Shown here: positions 6,988-14,386 of the stretch, in pieces
Layout: each line of letters opens with the position of its first letter
Position numbering within the stretch: position 1 is the stretch's first letter
DNA from: Actinomycetota bacterium
GTDB taxonomy: Bacteria > Actinomycetota > Nitriliruptoria > Nitriliruptorales > JAHWKO01
Assembly (NCBI GenBank): GCA_019347855.1
Contig: JAHWKO010000045.1
Span: forward strand, 1-18,954
DNA length: 18,954 nucleotides
Direction: 5' to 3'
The notes under the pieces: generated by a model
Databases searched by the model: none
The model's input: only the letters and a program-made list of their open reading frames with translations
Told to the model about the DNA's origin: nothing
Translations under genes and position numbers: made by a program

Positions 6988-8434
6988 TCAGCCGCCGCCG
7001 TAGTCACCGTTGGGGTCGTCGTCCGGCGCCATGCGTCTGAGGGGTGTTCCCCAGGGCAGGGTGCGGAAGGTCGAGGTGCCGCGTCGCCATCGGATGATGC
7101 CGTGGTGTTGGAGTTCGGGGTGCCAGCCGTGGCGGTGGATGGCACGCAGGTGGGCCCAGGGGCCGACGGTGATGATGCGGTCGGGGTGGTGGCCGTTGGC
7201 GCGTCCGTCGATGTGGTGTTGGTGGGCACGTGCGGCGGGGGTGCGTCCGTCGAAGCGGCAGCCGCGGTCGCGTGCCCGCACGGCGATGCGGGTCTTGGTG
7301 GGGATGTCGTCGGCGTGGATCAGGTCGGAGGTGGCCAGGGGTCGGCCGTCGTCGAACAGCACGATGCGCAGGTCATGGTCGGTGGACAGGATCTCTTCGA
7401 GCCGTCGGCGGGTGATCGCGGGGAGCCCGCCGCCCGGGACGCCCAGCTCGACGTTGCCGGCGTCGGTGACGGTGGTGTGTTCGAGGTCGACGTGCACGAG
7501 GACCAGCGGCTTGGCGGTCTTGCGCTGGCCGGTTCCGGGGCCGTTGCCTGCGGGGTCGGCGTCAGCGCGGTCGTCGCAGGTGTCGTGGCCGGCGAGTTCG
7601 TGGGCGCACAGGTCCAGCAGTCCTCGTCCCCACCACCACGACCGGCGACCCCCGACCGTCCTCCCGGTCACCGTCACCGGCTCGGTCGCCCGTGTCCGTG
7701 TGGGGGTCGGTGTCGTGGTGGGCGTGGCGTCGGGCGGTCGCGGCGGCGGCGTCCAGGCCGTTGACGATGGTGGCGGCCTCGACGGGGTCGTCGTACTCGC
7801 CGTACAGCTTGATCCCGCCGAACAGCTTGGGTTGCAGGTGCACGAACCCGTCCGTGCGGGCCCGGGCCTCGTCCTTCTCGGCACGTTCGGGGCCCTGGGC
7901 CTCACGCACGGCCTGGTCGACGGCGGCTTCCAGCCCGTCAGGACCCAACGCGTCCAATAGGTCCGTGGACGCGTCGATGCGCCGGTCGATGATCCCCATG
8001 GCTTCGACCGGTAGGCGCCGCACCCGGGAGACGATCTGGCAGACCTGCGACCAGGACAACAGCCCCTGCCGGTACAGCCGGGCCGTGGCCGGCATGCGGG
8101 CCAGCACCTCCACCGCCGTGAGGACCAGCCAGCAGTCCAGACCGGACTGCGCATGCTTGAGCTTCAACAGCAGCTCCGGCGTCAGCCCCTCGAGCTGCTC
8201 GATGCGTCCCGACCGCACGAGCTCGCCGAGCAACGTCACGATCTGGCGTTGGGCGTCCTCCCGACGGGCGATCGCGTCGTCGAGCTCCCCTAGCCGGTCG
8301 ACCGCCTGGGTCTCGGTCAGGTACCCGTCATCCTGCGCGGCACGGACCGCGGGGCCACCCGTCTGACCATCGTCGGGCGCGGCCAGCTCCCAGACCCCTC
8401 GGTCCTCCCCCGCGAGCCGCGTGTCCGTGTTCAT
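6988..8434 (-). pseudogene. DUF222/HNH endonuclease (13E12-family) gene with a frameshift
   Basis: The ATG at 8434 opens a DUF222 region: 'LDDAIARREDAQRQIVTLLGE', 'KLKHAQSGLDCWLVLTAVEVL', 'YRQGLLSWSQVCQIVSRVRRLP' and 'FGGIKLYGEYDDPVEAATIVNGLD'. After about residue 262 this frame loses family similarity and stops at 7562. The other reading frame carries the rest from 'RGLLDLCAHELAGHDTC' to a stop at 6988. The span is 3n+1 bases. Removing one G from the GGGG at 7628-7631 would restore one protein of about 481 residues; the GGGGG at 7649-7653 is an alternative site. The HNH end is poor: one Cys in 'GCRFDG', then 'HQHHID', but neither the second zinc Cys nor the usual Asn and C-x2-H-H. Family members are often multicopy in actinobacteria and linked to mobile DNA. 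A sequencing error is possible. Confidence 0.75.
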
Positions 8435-8441
8435 GACAGAC

Positions 8442-8447
8442 ACCGTA
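8442..8447 (-). promoter_or_regulatory. Putative -10 box (TACGGT) for the DUF222 gene
   Basis: On the minus strand TACGGT ends 7 bases before the ATG at 8434, with no SD sequence between. It fits the same leaderless pattern as the PBP, DUF2905, GT4, CWB2-fusion and iscS starts. Confidence 0.45.
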
Positions 8448-8450
8448 GAG

Positions 8451-8473
8451 GGAGGGTGTGACACGAACCCTCC
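8451..8473. promoter_or_regulatory. Inverted repeat in the DUF222 promoter (operator-like)
   Basis: GGAGGGT (8451-8457) and ACCCTCC (8467-8473) are perfect 7-base inverted arms. A smaller palindrome, GTGTGACAC (8456-8464), overlaps the centre. The block lies immediately upstream of the putative -10 box, in the -10/-35 spacer and -35 region, where a repressor would bind. It could instead form a hairpin terminating the upstream GH57 transcript, although no T-run follows. Confidence 0.45.
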
Positions 8474-8493
8474 GCACAGCGTACTCATGCGCG

Positions 8494-8509
8494 GTGAACG
8501 CACGTTCGG
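8494..8509. promoter_or_regulatory. Possible LexA (SOS)-type box upstream of the DUF222 gene
   Basis: The core GAAC-GCAC-GTTC (8496-8507) is a perfect half-site pair with a 4-base spacer. Against the actinobacterial SOS consensus TCGAAC-N4-GTTCGA it matches 9 of 12 fixed positions. Some M. tuberculosis 13E12-family genes are known to carry SOS boxes, which makes the position notable. It lies about 60 bases upstream of the predicted transcription start, rather far for a LexA site. Confidence 0.3.
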
Positions 8510-8520
8510 ATCTGGCGAGC

Positions 8521-10185
8521 TCAGGCGACGGCCTCGCGAGAGACGGGCGGGAGGAAGGGGCCGACGTCCCGTGGCGCGTCGGCGAGGTGACGGGAGTGGG
8601 CAGCGAGCTCCGTCGATCCAACGGCGTCGAGCGCGTCGACCAGGCGGTGGAAGCGCTCGAGGTGCCCATCGAAGCGGTCGCGCGCGTACCGCCCGCTGCC
8701 GCCCCGGTTGATCAGGAACGGCCAGTCGCTCGCCTGGGCCTGGGCGAGCTCGCGGGCGGCCTGGATCGCCACCTCGTCCTCGGGGGAGTGGTGCCCGCGG
8801 ACCTCGCGCGCGAATCGGGCCTCTGCCTCGCGCAGCCGCCGCCACAGGTCCCTGGTCTCGGGGGTCACCCACGAGGCATGGCCCTTCGCGTACCCCCAGG
8901 ACGACTCCGGCAACGCCAGTCGTCGGCTCGGCGGCCGTCGCCGCAGCCGTGACGCCAGCGTCGTGGCCGACAGCGCGGGGTCCTCGGCGACGCGTCGCAG
9001 CGTGCCTTCGAGCCAGGCGGGCCCTTCGAACCACCAGTGACCGAACAGCTCGGTGTCGTAGGCGGCCACAACCAGGGCGTCCCGGCGCGGGAGGAGCACC
9101 TCGCGCAGCACGCCGTGGAAGTGCTCGGCGTGGGCGCGGACCCGTGCGGCGGCGGCGGCGGGCTCGTAGGGGACCTTGTGCTCGACCGGGACCGACTTGT
9201 CCGTGACCCGCCACGACGGCAACGCCCCGAACCCTCCCTGCGCGTGGAAGTCCCGGTACCAGGGGTCGCCCGGGTAGCCGGCGGACGGCGACCACACGTG
9301 GTAAGCGACCGCGAGGTCACGCGCGTAGGCGACCACCTCGCTGTCCCCGATCAAGGCGCCGTCGTGCACGACCTCGTAGACGTCGCCGTCCTCGACCTGC
9401 GGGAGGTCGGGGCGGCGGGTCCAGTCGCGGTCGGTCCCGCCGGCAGCTTGGACGAACGTGGCCGCATCGACGACGGTGTGGGTGATCCCATGGCGCTCGA
9501 GGTGGGCCTCGAGCCCGTCCCGTTCCGGGCCGATGCGGGGCAGGGTCGGTGTGCCATGAGGGTCCACGTGGAGCGGTTCGGTGGAGGGATCGGCGACCCT
9601 GCCTGCGGGACGGTAGGCGCACTCGGGGAGCCACAGACCTGCGGGCTGGGGTGCCCACCGTCGGTGCCCGGCGAGCCCGGACGCGAGCTGCGCGTCCACG
9701 AGCTCGGGATCCGCGGTGAGGGGTAGGTAGGGGTGGGTGGCCGGGCCGGCCAGGAGTTCGATCACGCCACGGTCCGCGAGGTCCCGCCAGGTCTCGAGCA
9801 GACCCCCGCCGGCCTCGACCCGCTCGTGGAGGTCCAGTACCCGCTGATGGTGGCGCCAGTGGAAGGGCGCGAGCCCGCGGATCGCATCGCGGTGCGGGCC
9901 GGCGTAGCGGCCGCGCTGCTCGTCGGCCTGCCACATCTGACCGGCGATCCACGTCCCGACCTCGCGTCGCAGACGGTCGTCGGCGAGCTGATGCGCGACC
10001 GGGGGGCTGACGCTGAGGGTCAGCACGTCACGGTGCCCGTCGTCGGCCAACCGCAGGAGGACCTCGGTGACGGGGAGCCACGCCTCCGCCCACGCCTGGA
10101 AGAGCCACTCCTCCCCGACCGGCCACGCCCCGTGGTGGCGGACGTGGGGGAGGTGCGTGTGCAGGACGAGCGCGACGTCTCCCAT
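8521..10185 (-). CDS. GH57 alpha-1,4-glucan branching enzyme with DUF1957 C-terminal domain (Rv3031-like)
   Basis: A 554-residue protein. It begins 'MGDVALVLHTHLPHVRHHG', the typical first strand and His-rich motif of GH57. The ATG at 10185 shares a base with the upstream TGA (TGATG), so a longer reading through the methyltransferase is rejected. The nucleophile is Glu188 in 'LWLPECAYRP' and the acid/base residue is Asp377 in 'AAYDTELFGHWWFEGP'. The C-terminal helical DUF1957 region includes 'AQASDWPFLINRG' (483-495), as in GH57 branching enzymes. The enzyme cuts an alpha-1,4-glucan and rejoins it through an alpha-1,6 bond in the cytoplasm. In mycobacteria the orthologue Rv3031 acts in MGLP synthesis beside Rv3030 and Rv3032. 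All catalytic residues are present. Translational coupling to the upstream methyltransferase shows they are expressed together. Confidence 0.92.
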   Translation of the reverse strand: MGDVALVLHTHLPHVRHHGAWPVGEEWLFQAWAEAWLPVTEVLLRLADDGHRDVLTLSVSPPVAHQLADDRLRREVGTWIAGQMWQADEQRGRYAGPHRDAIRGLAPFHWRHHQRVLDLHERVEAGGGLLETWRDLADRGVIELLAGPATHPYLPLTADPELVDAQLASGLAGHRRWAPQPAGLWLPECAYRPAGRVADPSTEPLHVDPHGTPTLPRIGPERDGLEAHLERHGITHTVVDAATFVQAAGGTDRDWTRRPDLPQVEDGDVYEVVHDGALIGDSEVVAYARDLAVAYHVWSPSAGYPGDPWYRDFHAQGGFGALPSWRVTDKSVPVEHKVPYEPAAAAARVRAHAEHFHGVLREVLLPRRDALVVAAYDTELFGHWWFEGPAWLEGTLRRVAEDPALSATTLASRLRRRPPSRRLALPESSWGYAKGHASWVTPETRDLWRRLREAEARFAREVRGHHSPEDEVAIQAARELAQAQASDWPFLINRGGSGRYARDRFDGHLERFHRLVDALDAVGSTELAAHSRHLADAPRDVGPFLPPVSREAVA

Positions 10186-10937
10186 CAGGTTCGTCGACAC
10201 AGCGCGATCATGTCGAGGGAGCGGTCCAGGCCGTCGGAGCGCAGCCGGAACCAGTCGGGGGCGATCCGGTGGACCAGGGCGCGGACACCCGGCGGCCAGT
10301 CGTCGGGCGTGGTCTCGTTCAGGACCTCCGGGAGGGGTCTGCGCAGGACGGCCTCGGCCGCCCGGAGGCGCGGTCCGTGGCGGATCCCCAGGATCGCGCC
10401 GACGCGGAACCCCGCTGCCTCGAGCTCCTCGCGCAGCTCGTCCGGGGCGTACTCCTTCACGTGGAACGGGTTCACCGGGTGGTCGTGGTGGGGCGTGAAC
10501 GTGAGCCGGTTCGGGGTCGACAGGACCAGCTCGCCCCCTGGGACGAGCACCCGTCGCAAGGACCGCAGGAAGCCGGGCGGGTCCCACACGTGCTCGACGA
10601 CCTGGAACGAGGTGACCAGATCGATCGAGGCCTCGTCGGCGGGCATCGATCCGAACTCCGCCTGCACCGCCTCGACCTGCGGGTAGGAGGCGCGGATGTG
10701 GTCGATCGACGCGGCGTCGAGGTCCACCGCGACGACCCGTCGGGCACCGGCGTCCGCGAGCATGGCGGCGCCGTAGCCCTCGCCACACCCCGCGTCGAGG
10801 ACCTGCAGACCGTCGACCTTCGCAGCGGCCAACCGGTAGGCGACGACGTGGCGCTGGAACCAGTAGTTCTCGTCGGGGACGTCCGGGACGGTCCGTTCCC
10901 CGGTGATCTGCAGGGTCGAGGTGTCGGAGGGGGACAT
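10185..10937 (-). CDS. SAM-dependent methyltransferase of the MGLP type (Rv3030-like)
   Basis: A 250-residue protein from ATG 10937, chosen because GAGAGG precedes it by a short gap. An in-frame ATG at 10973 adds 12 Arg/Pro/Ser-rich residues and has no SD. The opening 'TGERTVPDVPDENYWFQRH' (12-30) is very like my recollection of mycobacterial Rv3030. The SAM loop is VLDAGCGEGYG (47-57), followed by 'VVAVDLDAASIDHIRASYP', 'SFQVVEHVWDPPGFL' (110-124) and 'LVLSTPNRLTFTP'. Rv3030 is implicated in methylation of glucose in MGLP, and the tight link to the GH57 branching enzyme (TGATG overlap) supports the same role here. It is divergent from etfB across 183 bases. The exact hydroxyl methylated cannot be read from sequence. 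The family call is firm and the pathway assignment is likely. Confidence 0.88.
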   Translation of the reverse strand: MSPSDTSTLQITGERTVPDVPDENYWFQRHVVAYRLAAAKVDGLQVLDAGCGEGYGAAMLADAGARRVVAVDLDAASIDHIRASYPQVEAVQAEFGSMPADEASIDLVTSFQVVEHVWDPPGFLRSLRRVLVPGGELVLSTPNRLTFTPHHDHPVNPFHVKEYAPDELREELEAAGFRVGAILGIRHGPRLRAAEAVLRRPLPEVLNETTPDDWPPGVRALVHRIAPDWFRLRSDGLDRSLDMIALCRRT

Positions 10938-11120
10938 GGGACCTCTCGGACGCGAACGGGACGGTCGGGACATTGGGTCCGGCGGCCGCTACGGTCCGTC
11001 GGCGGTACCGATCGACTTGCGATGATGCGGTGCGAACGGTAGCAAGCACCACGTGGCGATCCCGCTCTGGCTCGCCGGAGTCCAGGGCACGCCCCTCACC
11101 CGACCCTCGAAGGACCTGCC
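10938..11120. promoter_or_regulatory. Divergent promoter region between the alpha-glucan operon and etfBA
   Basis: This is the largest intergenic gap in the window. A weak sigma70-like pair for etfB is TTGCGA (11017-11022) and TAGCAA (11040-11045) with a 17-base spacer. A TACCGT box on the minus strand (11036-11041) could serve the methyltransferase operon, giving a long leader. The two candidates overlap, so the divergent units might be co-regulated. No strong palindrome, riboswitch or small ORF is evident. Confidence 0.35.
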
Positions 11121-11909
11121 GTGAAGGTCATCGTCCCCGTCAAACGCGTCCCCGATACCGCCGGCGACAAGCCGCTCGACGACGACACCAAGACGCTGGA
11201 TCGTGACGCGGTCGAGTCCGTCCTCTGCCCCATGAACGAGTACTCGATCGAGGAGGCCTGCCGGCTCAAGGATGAGCTCGACGCCGAGGTCACGGTCCTC
11301 CTCGTCGGGCCCGAGAGCGCGCAGTCCACGGTGCGCAAGGCCCTGTCCTACGGGCTGGACGACGCGATCCAGATCAGCGACGAGGCCGTGGCCGGATCCG
11401 ATGCGATCGGGATCGCCAAGGTCATCGCGGCAGCCGTCGAGGACACGGGTTTCGACCTGCTCCTCCTCGGGGCGCAGGCCACCGACGCGCGGACGTCGAT
11501 CGTCCCCGCGGCGGTCGCCGAGATCCTGGGGCTGCCGTCGCTCACCTACGCACGCAAGCTCGAGGTCGACGGCGACACGGTCACGGTCCACCGCGAGACG
11601 GATGAGGGCTGGGACGTCGTCGAGTCCACCCTGCCCGCGGTCGTCTCCGTGGTCGAGGCCATCAACGAGCCGCGCTACCCCTCCTTCAAGGGGATCATGG
11701 CTGCGAAGTCGAAGCCGCTCGAGGTGAAGGCACTCGCGGACATCGGGCTGGACGCCTCCGAGGTCGGGTTCGACAACGCTCGGGCCGAGATCCTCGACTT
11801 CGAGCCGCGCCCGCCGAAGGAGGCCGGGAAGGTCGTCGAGGACGACGGGACCGGCGGACCGGGCGCGAGCGCGCTCGCCGAGTGGCTCGAGGAACAGAAG
11901 ATCATCTGA
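11121..11909 (+). CDS. etfB: Electron transfer flavoprotein beta subunit
   Basis: A 262-residue protein with GTG start at 11121 and an AAGGA site at 11110-11114. It opens 'MKVIVPVKRVPD' and carries 'PMNEYSIEEACRLKDE' (38-53), 'LLLGAQATDARTSIVPA' (114-130) and the EtfB signature around 'VESTLPAVVSVVEAINEPRYPS' (positions 167-188). The last two regions hold the AMP/FAD-contacting and dehydrogenase-recognition elements. With EtfA it forms a soluble heterodimer that takes electrons from acyl-CoA and other dehydrogenases and passes them to the respiratory chain. The C-terminal 50 residues form the arm that clasps EtfA. etfA follows after 46 bases. The pair sits next to the alpha-glucan locus just as fixA/fixB do in mycobacteria. 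No features of bifurcating Etf were established. Confidence 0.95.
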   Translation: MKVIVPVKRVPDTAGDKPLDDDTKTLDRDAVESVLCPMNEYSIEEACRLKDELDAEVTVLLVGPESAQSTVRKALSYGLDDAIQISDEAVAGSDAIGIAKVIAAAVEDTGFDLLLLGAQATDARTSIVPAAVAEILGLPSLTYARKLEVDGDTVTVHRETDEGWDVVESTLPAVVSVVEAINEPRYPSFKGIMAAKSKPLEVKALADIGLDASEVGFDNARAEILDFEPRPPKEAGKVVEDDGTGGPGASALAEWLEEQKII

Positions 11910-11955
11910 CACCGGCCCCGACGCGGCCACCGACGAACCAGGAGCGAGAACCGAC

Positions 11956-12939
11956 ATGAGCGAACTGCTCGTCCTCATCGACCACGCCGAAGGCGACCTC
12001 CGCAAGGTGTCGACCCAGTTGCTCACGAAGGCCCGTGAGCTCGCCGGCGCGACCAGCGGCATGGTCGCGGCGGTCGCCCTCGGCCCCGGCGCATCGGGTG
12101 TCGCCGACCAGGCCGGTACCTACGGCGCCGACAAGCTGTACGTCTGGGACGACGCTGCAGCCACCGACCACGTGACGCTGCCGATGGTCGAGGCCCTCCA
12201 GATGGCCTTCGACGGCAGCGACGCCGAGCGCATGTTGTTCCCCTCGTCCGACTTCTACAAGGACGTCGCTGCCCGCCTGGCGATCCGGCTGGACGCAGGG
12301 ATCATCACCGACGCATCCGGGCTCGACCTCCAGGACGGCGACCTGATCGTGACCAAGGACGTGTTCGGAGGCCAGACGATCACGACCTCGCACGTCCGGT
12401 CCGGCCACAAGGCGTTCGTCGGCGTGAAGCCGAACGCCTTCGCTGCGGAGCAGTCCGGTGGGGACACCCCGGAGCTCGTCGAGCTCACCGTGCAGCTGTC
12501 CGAGGACGCGACGAAGAGCAAGGTGGTCGACCGCGTGCACCAGGCGGCGGGCGACCGGCCCGACATCGCCGAGGCCGCCATCGTCGTGGCGGGTGGACGT
12601 GGACTGGGCGAGGAGTCCGGCTTCGAGCTCATGGGCGAGCTCGCGGACGTGCTCGGTGCCGGACTCGGTGCCTCACGGGCAGCTGCCGACGCCGGCTGGA
12701 TCCCGCACCGCCACCAGATCGGCCAGACCGGCAAGACCATCTCGCCGCAGCTGTACATCGGGGCCGGCATCTCCGGCGCGATCCAGCACCGTGCCGGTAT
12801 GCAGACGGCCCAGCTGATCGTGGCGATCAACAAGGACCCGGAGGCGCCGATCTTCAACATCAGCGACTTCGGGGTCGTCGGCGACCTGTACGACGTCGTC
12901 CCGGCCCTGATCGAGGAGATCAGGAAGCGCAAGGGTTGA
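11956..12939 (+). CDS. etfA: Electron transfer flavoprotein alpha subunit
   Basis: A 327-residue protein, ATG at 11956, with AGGAG about 11 bases upstream. The N-terminal Etf domain (1-180) is followed by the FAD-binding C-terminal domain. 'IVVAGGRGLGEESGFELM' (209-226) and the diagnostic FAD-binding stretch from Gly256 to Phe300 are intact, including 'GQTGKTISPQLYIGAGISGA' and 'AINKDPEAPIF'. It binds FAD and carries electrons between flavin dehydrogenases and Etf-quinone oxidoreductase. It is co-transcribed with etfB, and a PaaK-like gene begins 19 bases after its stop, so that gene probably belongs to the same operon. Length and motifs are normal for the family. Confidence 0.95.
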   Translation: MSELLVLIDHAEGDLRKVSTQLLTKARELAGATSGMVAAVALGPGASGVADQAGTYGADKLYVWDDAAATDHVTLPMVEALQMAFDGSDAERMLFPSSDFYKDVAARLAIRLDAGIITDASGLDLQDGDLIVTKDVFGGQTITTSHVRSGHKAFVGVKPNAFAAEQSGGDTPELVELTVQLSEDATKSKVVDRVHQAAGDRPDIAEAAIVVAGGRGLGEESGFELMGELADVLGAGLGASRAAADAGWIPHRHQIGQTGKTISPQLYIGAGISGAIQHRAGMQTAQLIVAINKDPEAPIFNISDFGVVGDLYDVVPALIEEIRKRKG

Positions 12940-12958
12940 CGCGCCGGACGGAGCTGGC

Positions 12959-14383
12959 ATGAGCGCCGACTGGGACCGACGCAGCGTGTCCGAGCACCAG
13001 CGCATCCAGGACGCCATCATCGAGCGCTGGATCCCCGAGGCGGCCGCGTACAGCCCCTTCTGGGGCGAGCTGTTCCGCCAGGCCGGCGTCGAGCCGGACG
13101 ACGTCGAGAGCGCCGAGGACCTCCGCCGGCTGCCGCCGGTCCGCGAGCTCGACCTCCAAGGGATCGGCGGCCCCGGCGCGCCCGCGCTGGTGCTGCGACC
13201 GACCGAAGCACAGGTCAAGGCGCGGGCGTCGTTCTCGACGCTCTGGAGCATCGCCCGGAGCATCCGGGGCCAGGGGTCCGCCGGGAAGCGCCGTGCGATG
13301 CTGACCGAGTTCAAGCCACTGCACGTGACCACGACCGGTCGGCACGGTGGGCTCGCCGTCGCCTACACCCGCAGCGACCTGGACCGGCTCCACCGCGCCG
13401 GAGCCCGGTCGGCAGCCGTGCTGGGACTCGATGACCAGGACGAGCTGATCTCCGCCGTCCCCTCGGATGACTCGCTGCGCTTCTGGGGCCTCTACCACCT
13501 CGCGCTCGGATCCTCGATGCTGGCGATCCACCCGAGGGGCCTCGGAGGCGGGCTGGAGCAGGCCCTCCGCGGGTTCGCGCTGGTTCCGGCATCCGTGGTC
13601 GCGGTCCCGACCGCCGAGGCCGTGGAGCTCGCCGCCCTGCTGATCGAGACCGCGATCGACGTATCGGGGGTCCGTGCGCTGCTGCTCGTCGGCGCGCCGC
13701 CGTCCGGGTCGCGCCGGACGGAGATCCGTGACGCCTGGGATGCCGCCGGAGCACCCGACGGGCTGCGTGTGCTGGCCGTGTGGGGTCCGGACGGCGGACG
13801 GACGCTGTGGGCGGAGTGCGCCGAGAGCGTCGACCTCGGTCGCTCGACCGGCCTGCACACGTTCCCCGACCTCGAGGTGGCCGAGGTGCTCGAGCCGGCT
13901 TCCGGCACCCGATCGGAGGCGGGCGGGGATCTCACCCTGACCTCGGCCGGGTGGCGAGGGACCGGCCTGGTGCGTTTCGGCACCGGTGACTACGTCGGCG
14001 GCGTGACCTGGGACCCGTGCCCCGCGTGCGGGCGGACGGTCCCGCGGGTCGCCCCACCCGTGGTCCCCGGGGCTTGGCACGTGGACCTCCGCACCGAACG
14101 CGGTGTCGTGGCGGTGGACCTGCGGGGCGCCGCACGGGTGCTCCACCGGGCGTCGGCGGTGAGCGAGTGGCGCGTCCAGATCCAGGGCCCGAGCGAACGC
14201 GACCCAGCAGAGGGGTACGTCGTCCGGGTCGCCGGCGCCGGCGTCGACGCGGTCCTGCCTGACCTCCAGGGACGTCTCGCCACTCACGCCGGTCTCGAAC
14301 CGCGGCGGATCGCCGTGGACGACGTGGGAGAGATCCGTGCCCACGTCGAGGGGGCCGGCAGCGTGTTCACCGACGAGCGGTAG
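12959..14383 (+). CDS. PaaK-like (phenylacetate-CoA ligase family) adenylate-forming protein, divergent active site
   Basis: A 474-residue protein, ATG at 12959, with a GGAG site just upstream and 19 bases after etfA. The N-terminal 'RIQDAIIERWIPEAAAYSPFWGELFR' helix pattern, 'DLRRLPPVRELDL' (55-67), a Thr/Gly-rich loop 'TTTGRHGGLAVAYT' (124-137), the 'GTGDYVGG' motif (341-348, Asp344) and 'DPCPACGRTVPR' (352-363) are those of the PaaK branch of AMP-binding enzymes. Two points are odd. The P-loop, normally Ser-Ser-Gly-Thr-Thr-Gly-Lys-Pro, is altered. The C-terminal end, where a catalytic Lys is expected in a Gly-Lys pattern, reads 'VEGAGSVFTDER' with no Lys. It may bind or ligate an acid with reduced or changed chemistry, or not adenylate at all. 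Operon position with etfBA suggests a role in organic-acid or fatty-acid metabolism; the substrate is unknown. Confidence 0.7.
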   Translation: MSADWDRRSVSEHQRIQDAIIERWIPEAAAYSPFWGELFRQAGVEPDDVESAEDLRRLPPVRELDLQGIGGPGAPALVLRPTEAQVKARASFSTLWSIARSIRGQGSAGKRRAMLTEFKPLHVTTTGRHGGLAVAYTRSDLDRLHRAGARSAAVLGLDDQDELISAVPSDDSLRFWGLYHLALGSSMLAIHPRGLGGGLEQALRGFALVPASVVAVPTAEAVELAALLIETAIDVSGVRALLLVGAPPSGSRRTEIRDAWDAAGAPDGLRVLAVWGPDGGRTLWAECAESVDLGRSTGLHTFPDLEVAEVLEPASGTRSEAGGDLTLTSAGWRGTGLVRFGTGDYVGGVTWDPCPACGRTVPRVAPPVVPGAWHVDLRTERGVVAVDLRGAARVLHRASAVSEWRVQIQGPSERDPAEGYVVRVAGAGVDAVLPDLQGRLATHAGLEPRRIAVDDVGEIRAHVEGAGSVFTDER

Positions 14384-14386
14384 CGG

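Noticed and set aside
10186..11052. N-terminal extension of the GH57 enzyme giving about 843 residues
   Set aside because: It overlaps the methyltransferase gene entirely; GH57 similarity begins exactly at ATG 10185, which overlaps the upstream stop.
12920..14344. 474-codon minus-strand frame opposite the PaaK-like gene
   Set aside because: Antisense shadow with low-complexity Arg/Gly/Pro/Asp text; the plus strand has SD, operon spacing and family motifs.
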